DNA of 55,339 bases from Bacillus glycinifermentans (GTDB taxonomy: Bacteria; Bacillota; Bacilli; Bacillales; Bacillaceae): positions 1 to 55,339 of the forward strand of contig NZ_LECW02000011.1 of the NCBI RefSeq assembly GCF_001042475.2. Reading direction: 5' to 3'. Positions 49,770 through 55,339 of the stretch are shown here, piece after piece. Each line of letters begins with the position of its first letter. Position 1 is the stretch's first letter. The translations under genes and the position numbers were made by a program. The notes beneath the pieces are model-generated. The model worked only from the letters and a program-made list of their open reading frames with translations. It searched no databases and was not told the DNA's origin.

Positions 49770-50623
49770 TCATTTACCTGAACGGTCAATACTTGGAGGA
49801 GGGGGAAGCGAGACTTTCTCCGTTTGACCACGGTTTTCTATATGGAATCGGTGTTTTTGAAACATTCCGCCTTTATGGAGGGAAGCCATTCCTCTTGAAA
49901 CGGCATTTGGAACGGCTTGAAAAATCAGTAAGTGATCTGAAAATCGAAGTTTCGCTCACGAAGGATGATGTAATGGACGTGCTGACCAGGCTTCTGGAGC
50001 TGAATCAGCCGCCAAACGGAGATGCGAGGGTCCGCCTGAATGTATCCGCGGGACCCTCTCCGTCAGGGCTTTCTGCCGATTCGTACAAACAGCCCGGCGT
50101 CATGGTGATCATGAACGCCTTTGACCCTTCAGCTGTGCCGGCTGAAATTGAAGGGGTTGTGCTAAACGTCCGCAGAAATACGCCGGAAGGCCTGTTTCGC
50201 CTGAAATCCCATCATTTTTTGAATAATTTATACGGAAAAAGAGAAATCGGAAATGATCCGTTAAAAGAGGGGATCTTTCTGACGGACGGCGGAGCTGTTG
50301 CCGAAGGAATTGTTTCCAATGTTTTTTGGACAAGAGACGGATGCGTGTATACACCATCACTCAAGACAGGGATTTTAGACGGAGTGACAAGACGCTATAT
50401 CATGGAGTGCCTTGAAAAAATGGATGTTGACGTCAGGCAGGGGGAATACCCGTTGGAACATCTGCTTGGTGCGGATGAAGCCTGGATGACCAATTCCGTT
50501 CAGGAAATCGTGCCTTTTCGGAAAATCGGCAATGCCCTATTTCCGGGAAAGGATGGAAGCCTGACAAAAAGTCTGCAAGAGGTATACACTAACGATAGAA
50601 AAAGCATCAAAGACTATAAATGA
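49766..50623 (+). CDS. pabC: 4-amino-4-deoxychorismate lyase
   Basis: A PLP fold-IV enzyme that splits aminodeoxychorismate into p-aminobenzoate and pyruvate. It opens [33 protein letters not shown]. The PLP Lys is in [14 protein letters not shown], and [10 protein letters not shown] lies near the C-terminus. 285 residues. It is translationally coupled to pabA (ATGA). The assignment rests on family and operon context; fold-IV aminotransferases look similar. Confidence 0.94.
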   Translation: MIIYLNGQYLEEGEARLSPFDHGFLYGIGVFETFRLYGGKPFLLKRHLERLEKSVSDLKIEVSLTKDDVMDVLTRLLELNQPPNGDARVRLNVSAGPSPSGLSADSYKQPGVMVIMNAFDPSAVPAEIEGVVLNVRRNTPEGLFRLKSHHFLNNLYGKREIGNDPLKEGIFLTDGGAVAEGIVSNVFWTRDGCVYTPSLKTGILDGVTRRYIMECLEKMDVDVRQGEYPLEHLLGADEAWMTNSVQEIVPFRKIGNALFPGKDGSLTKSLQEVYTNDRKSIKDYK

Positions 50624-50640
50624 TCTAAAGGGTGAAGGAT

Positions 50641-51498
50641 ATGGCGCCGCAAACATTGGCCCGTTCAAAACAGTTGATTGCAAAACACCATACGTTGTCA
50701 TATGAAGACAAAACGTTGATTATGGGGATTTTAAACGTGACTCCTGATTCGTTTTCAGATGGAGGGAAATACAACAGCATAGATCGCGCTTTGATTCATG
50801 CAAAACAAATGATAGAAGACGGCGCACATATCATTGATATCGGAGGAGAATCAACAAGGCCCGGCTCAGTCGAGGTTTCTGCCGATGAAGAACTGGAAAG
50901 GGTCATACCTGTTATTGAAAAGCTGGTTCAGGAAATCGATGCGCCGATTTCGATAGACACATATAAGGCCTGCGTCGCGGATGAAGCGATAAAAGCCGGG
51001 GCTTCTATCATCAATGACGTCTGGGGGGGCAAGGCAGATCCGGACATGGCGACGGTCGCTGCTTCTCACGATGTGCCGATTATTTTAATGCACAATCGCC
51101 ATGAGCGGAATTATAAAAATTTGATACCGGACATGATTTCTGATTTGATGGAATGCGTCAATCTTGCAAAAGCCGCCGGCGTCCCGGACCATCACATCAT
51201 CTTGGATCCGGGGATCGGATTTGCGAAAACGTTTAAGGACAACCTTGCCGTCATGAACCAGCTCGAAGCGTTCTGCAATTTGGGGTATCCGGTTTTATTA
51301 GGGACTTCGCGCAAAACATTCATCGGCCGCGTTTTGGACCTTCCGCCTGAGGAGAGGGCAGAAGGTACGGGGGCGACGGTATGCCTGGGAATTCAAAAAG
51401 GATGCGACATTGTCAGGGTTCACGATGTCAAGCAAATCTCAAGAATGGCGAAAATGATGGATGCCATGATTGATAAAGGAGGCGCTTATCATCGATAA
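50641..51498 (+). CDS. sul: Dihydropteroate synthase
   Basis: Condenses p-aminobenzoate with dihydropterin pyrophosphate; the target of sulfonamides. TIM barrel with MGILNVTPDSFSDGG, IDIGGESTRPG, GASIINDVWGG and LDPGIGFAKT. I start at ATG 50641 behind AAAGGGTGA, giving 285 residues as in B. subtilis Sul; a GTG at 50632 lies in the binding site. Its last codons overlap the folB start. Confidence 0.96.
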   Translation: MAPQTLARSKQLIAKHHTLSYEDKTLIMGILNVTPDSFSDGGKYNSIDRALIHAKQMIEDGAHIIDIGGESTRPGSVEVSADEELERVIPVIEKLVQEIDAPISIDTYKACVADEAIKAGASIINDVWGGKADPDMATVAASHDVPIILMHNRHERNYKNLIPDMISDLMECVNLAKAAGVPDHHIILDPGIGFAKTFKDNLAVMNQLEAFCNLGYPVLLGTSRKTFIGRVLDLPPEERAEGTGATVCLGIQKGCDIVRVHDVKQISRMAKMMDAMIDKGGAYHR

Positions 51499-51853
51499 AG
51501 TTTATGTTGAAGGCATGGAGTTTTACGGGTATCACGGCGTTTTCGAGGAGGAGAACAAACTCGGCCAGCGATTTCGCGTCGATTTGACGGCCCATCTTGA
51601 CCTGAGTGAAGCGGGGAAAACCGATCGTATTGATGCGACCATTAATTACGCTGAGCTGTATAAGCTTTGCAAAGAGGTCGTGGAAGGAGAGCCGGTCAAC
51701 CTTGTCGAAACCCTTGCGGAAACAATAGCAGGGCGCGTGCTCAAACAATTTCAGACGGTTCAGGAATGCACCGTGAAAGTGATAAAACCCGATCCGCCGA
51801 TACCCGGCCACTATAAATCCGTAGCTATCGAAATGACGAGAAAGCGGACATGA
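51491..51853 (+). CDS. folB: Dihydroneopterin aldolase
   Basis: Cleaves dihydroneopterin to hydroxymethyl-dihydropterin. The protein from DKVYVEGMEFYGYHGVFEEE to PDPPIPGHYKSVAIEMTR is a full 120-residue FolB, with catalytic Tyr and Lys in the usual places. The residue that should be the initiator Met is encoded by ATC (51491), eight bases after AAAGGAGG (51475-51482). The in-frame TTG at 51470 lies before that site and the first in-frame ATG (51515) would cut off the first strand. Initiation at ATC, coupled to the sul stop, is the simplest reading. It overlaps folK (ATGA). Confidence 0.9.
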   Translation: MDKVYVEGMEFYGYHGVFEEENKLGQRFRVDLTAHLDLSEAGKTDRIDATINYAELYKLCKEVVEGEPVNLVETLAETIAGRVLKQFQTVQECTVKVIKPDPPIPGHYKSVAIEMTRKRT

Positions 51854-52350
51854 CACATACTGCATATATAGCGCTGGGCTCCAATATCGGCCAGCGGGAA
51901 GAATATTTAAAAAAAGCCGTCGCTCTCCTTCATCAGCATCCGTACGTGACGGTTACCGACGTGTCTTCGATTTATGAAACAGATCCCGTCGGGTACACCG
52001 ATCAGGATCTATTTTTAAACATGGCGGCAAAAGTCAGGACGTCTCTTTCTCCGTTTGAATTGCTCGATTTGACGCAAAGCATCGAAAATGAGCTCGGCCG
52101 GACCCGCGAGATCAGATGGGGTCCGAGAACGGCAGACCTTGACATTTTGCTGTATAATCGTGAAAATATTGAGACAGAGCAACTCACAGTTCCTCATCCG
52201 AGAATGCATGAACGTATGTTTGTACTCGTCCCGCTGCTGGAGATTTATCCGGATTTTGAGGGGTCTTGTGATCATGCAAAAAATCGAGAAGGTGTAAGGA
52301 TATGGAAACGGAAATCTGGGGTAGACGAATTCGTGCGTACAGAAAGCTGA
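51850..52350 (+). CDS. folK: Hydroxymethyl-dihydropterin pyrophosphokinase
   Basis: Transfers pyrophosphate from ATP to hydroxymethyl-dihydropterin, giving the Sul substrate. It opens AYIALGSNIGQREEYLKKAV, and the catalytic GPRTADLDILLYN carries the metal-binding Asp pair. HPRMHERMFVLVPLLEI follows. 166 residues. The start overlaps the folB stop and its own end overlaps yazB by 49 bases, so translation runs through sul-folB-folK-yazB. Confidence 0.95.
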   Translation: MTHTAYIALGSNIGQREEYLKKAVALLHQHPYVTVTDVSSIYETDPVGYTDQDLFLNMAAKVRTSLSPFELLDLTQSIENELGRTREIRWGPRTADLDILLYNRENIETEQLTVPHPRMHERMFVLVPLLEIYPDFEGSCDHAKNREGVRIWKRKSGVDEFVRTES

Positions 52351-52511
52351 AAGGTTATACTCAAGAAGGGTTTGCAAAAGCGCTCGGTATATCCGTTTCT
52401 GTACTCGGCGAGGTAGAACGGGGAAATCGTATGCCGTCGGAAAGCATGCTCAGGGATGTAGCCAATACGTTAAATATAACAGTGGAGGAATTATCTCCAT
52501 CAGAAGAATAA
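52302..52511 (+). CDS. yazB: XRE-family DNA-binding protein YazB
   Basis: A 69-residue single helix-turn-helix protein: RIRAYRKLKGYTQEGFAKALGISVSVLGEVERGNRMPS is a textbook Cro/CI-type motif. There is no sensor domain. Its targets are unknown. It overlaps the folK 3' end by 49 bases and sits between folate genes and dusB, so it may regulate its own operon, but nothing in the sequence shows this. AAGGTGTAAGGAT precedes the ATG. Confidence 0.9.
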   Translation: METEIWGRRIRAYRKLKGYTQEGFAKALGISVSVLGEVERGNRMPSESMLRDVANTLNITVEELSPSEE

Positions 52512-52527
52512 GAAAGGAGGACTCAAA

Positions 52528-53529
52528 ATGTTTAAAATCGGTGATATTGAATTGAAAAACAGGGTTGTGTTAGCGCCGATGGCCGGGGTGTGCAACTCCG
52601 CTTTCCGCCTGACAGTCAAAGAGTTCGGAGCGGGCCTCGTGTGCGCCGAAATGGTAAGCGACAAAGCGATCCTCTATAATAACGCAAAAACGATGGGAAT
52701 GCTTTACATCGATGAACGCGAAAAGCCGCTCAGCCTGCAAATTTTCGGCGGTGAAAAGGAAACGCTTGTCGAAGCCGCAAAGTTTGTTGATCAAAACACG
52801 ACAGCTGATATTATTGATATAAACATGGGATGTCCGGTACCGAAAATTACAAAATGCGATGCGGGAGCCAAATGGCTGCTCGATCCGAATAAAATTTACG
52901 AAATGGTTTCTGCCGTTGTCGAATCCGTGAATAAGCCCGTTACGGTCAAAATGAGAATGGGTTGGGACGAAGATCACATCTATGCGGTTGAAAATGCGAA
53001 AGCCGTTGAACGCGCAGGCGGAAAAGCGGTGGCTCTTCACGGCCGGACCCGCGTTCAAATGTATGAAGGAACGGCGAACTGGGATATCATCAAAGAAGTG
53101 AAGCAGTCTGTCTCAATCCCTGTCATCGGCAACGGTGACGTAAAAACGCCTCAAGATGCCAAACGCATGCTTGATGAAACAGGGGTGGACGGCGTCATGA
53201 TCGGCCGTGCCGCTTTGGGTAATCCGTGGATGATTTACCGTACGGTTCATTACCTGGAAACGGGCGAGCTGAAAGATGAACCGAAAGTGCGCGAAAAAAT
53301 GTCTGTCTGCAAGCTTCACCTCGACCGTTTAATTAAGCTTAAAGGAGAGCATGTAGCGGTTCGCGAAATGAGAAAGCATGCAGCTTGGTATTTAAAAGGC
53401 ATAAGAGGAAACGCAAAGGTCCGGAACGAAATCAACAATTGTGAAACAAGAGATGAGCTTGTTCAACTGCTGGATGCGTTTACGATTGAAGCCGAGGCAA
53501 AAGAGCTTCAGGATGCAAAAGTAGGATAA
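52528..53529 (+). CDS. dusB: tRNA-dihydrouridine synthase DusB (YacF)
   Basis: An FMN-dependent reductase that converts uridines of tRNA to dihydrouridine. TIM barrel opening NRVVLAPMAGVCNSAFR; catalytic C102 in NMGCPVPKI; FMN-binding HGRTRVQMYEG and GNGDVKTP. 333 residues, full length. AAAGGAGG precedes the ATG. Which uridines it modifies in Bacillus was worked out only recently and cannot be read from this sequence. It is the last gene of the folate operon, followed by a terminator. Confidence 0.94.
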   Translation: MFKIGDIELKNRVVLAPMAGVCNSAFRLTVKEFGAGLVCAEMVSDKAILYNNAKTMGMLYIDEREKPLSLQIFGGEKETLVEAAKFVDQNTTADIIDINMGCPVPKITKCDAGAKWLLDPNKIYEMVSAVVESVNKPVTVKMRMGWDEDHIYAVENAKAVERAGGKAVALHGRTRVQMYEGTANWDIIKEVKQSVSIPVIGNGDVKTPQDAKRMLDETGVDGVMIGRAALGNPWMIYRTVHYLETGELKDEPKVREKMSVCKLHLDRLIKLKGEHVAVREMRKHAAWYLKGIRGNAKVRNEINNCETRDELVQLLDAFTIEAEAKELQDAKVG

Positions 53530-53544
53530 ATCCGACCTCTGCTC

Positions 53545-53571
53545 ACTGCCAGTTTTCACTGGCAGTTTTTC
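53545..53571 (+). terminator. folate operon terminator
   Basis: ACTGCCAG / CTGGCAGT perfect 8-bp stem with a 6-base loop and TTTTT. Confidence 0.9.
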
Positions 53572-53585
53572 TGCTTTTTTCCTGA

Positions 53586-55112
<1,527 letters not shown>

Positions 55113-55120
55113 TTTCCCCT

Positions 55121-55156
55121 AAGCCGAAGCCGCTTTTACAGCGGTTCCGGCTTAAT
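55121..55156 (+). terminator. lysS terminator
   Basis: AAGCCG-A-AGCCGCT / AGCGGTT-C-CGGCTT long stem with one mismatch and a 5-base loop. The tail (AATTTAA) is poor in T. Confidence 0.7.
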
Positions 55157-55189
55157 TTAAAACAAATTTAATTTTTTCTTAAAAAAGTA

Positions 55190-55218
55190 TTGCACAATCG
55201 TAAATACGGTGGTATATT
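55190..55218 (+). promoter_or_regulatory. rRNA operon promoter P1
   Basis: TTGCAC (55190-55195), 17 bases, TATATT (55213-55218), preceded by an AT-rich UP-like stretch (55155-55185). Confidence 0.8.
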
Positions 55219-55274
55219 ATTATTCGTTGCCGCGAAACAGGCAATGAAACAAAAAAAGAACTTGAAAAAAGTTC

Positions 55275-55303
55275 TTGACTTTATATTAGAGATTGGATAT
55301 AAT
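55275..55303 (+). promoter_or_regulatory. rRNA operon promoter P2
   Basis: TTGACT (55275-55280), 17 bases, TATAAT (55298-55303). Tandem promoters about 85 bases apart are typical of Bacillus rRNA operons. Confidence 0.9.
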
Positions 55304-55323
55304 ATAAAAGTCGCTTTGATAAA

Positions 55324-55338
55324 TGATCTTTGAAAACT
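55324..55338 (+). promoter_or_regulatory. rRNA boxA antitermination sequence
   Basis: TGATCTTTGAAAACT resembles the Nus-factor boxA of Bacillus rRNA leaders. The 16S gene must start right of the window. Confidence 0.78.
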
Positions 55339-55339
55339 A

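Overview
The window is a continuous piece of a Bacillus chromosome of the B. subtilis group. Gene order and protein sequences match the csfB-to-lysS region of B. subtilis as I remember it. Many residues differ from strain 168, and I would guess the B. licheniformis / B. paralicheniformis branch (from memory, not searched). It opens with the last 44 bases of a 5S rRNA gene and closes with the tandem promoters and boxA of the next rRNA operon. About 55 kb of single-copy DNA is therefore held between two rRNA operons in the same orientation. All genes read rightward except abrB.

Layout. (1) 1-9660: 5S end; csfB/gin; xpaC-yaaN; yaaO-tmk-darA-yaaR-holB-ricT-yabA (nucleotide supply, c-di-AMP sensing, clamp loading, Y-complex, replication control); trmN6-yazA-rsmI (tRNA and rRNA methylation). 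(2) 9661-13316: leftward abrB facing metS across a 0.5-kb control region with Spo0A boxes, then tatD. (3) 13317-20962: yabE, rnmV-rsmA, yabG, veg, sspF, ispE, purR-ridA, spoVG. (4) 21000-25300: glmU-prs-ctc, pth, fin. (5) 25300-34940: mfd, spoVT, yabM-yabN-rqcP, yabP-yabQ-divIC, yabR. (6) 35086-35277: tRNA-Met(CAU) and tRNA-Glu(UUC). (7) 35461-43880: spoIIE, yabS-yabT, tilS-hprT-ftsH. (8) 44010-53571: coaX-hslO-yacD, cysK, and the folate operon pabB-pabA-pabC-sul-folB-folK-yazB-dusB. (9) lysS and the rRNA promoters.

Housekeeping genes (translation, replication, repair, cell wall, folate, cysteine) are interleaved with sporulation genes. Recognisable promoters include sigma-A and candidates for sigma-F (csfB, fin), sigma-H (spoVG), sigma-G (sspF, spoVT), sigma-E (yabP), sigma-K (yabG) and sigma-B (ctc). 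Spo0A boxes lie at abrB and spoIIE. The anti-sigma factors Gin and Fin, the phosphatase SpoIIE, and the regulators AbrB, SpoVT and SpoVG put much of the sporulation switch in this one segment.

I see no prophage, insertion sequence, CRISPR array, toxin-antitoxin pair or defence island, and nothing that is clearly a new system. The points most worth checking are small: a folB gene whose expected ATG is ATC; yabE with a similar start problem; an intrinsic terminator abutting the metS ribosome binding site; a convergent pair of extra Spo0A boxes between abrB and metS; and a GC-rich dyad region upstream of glmU.
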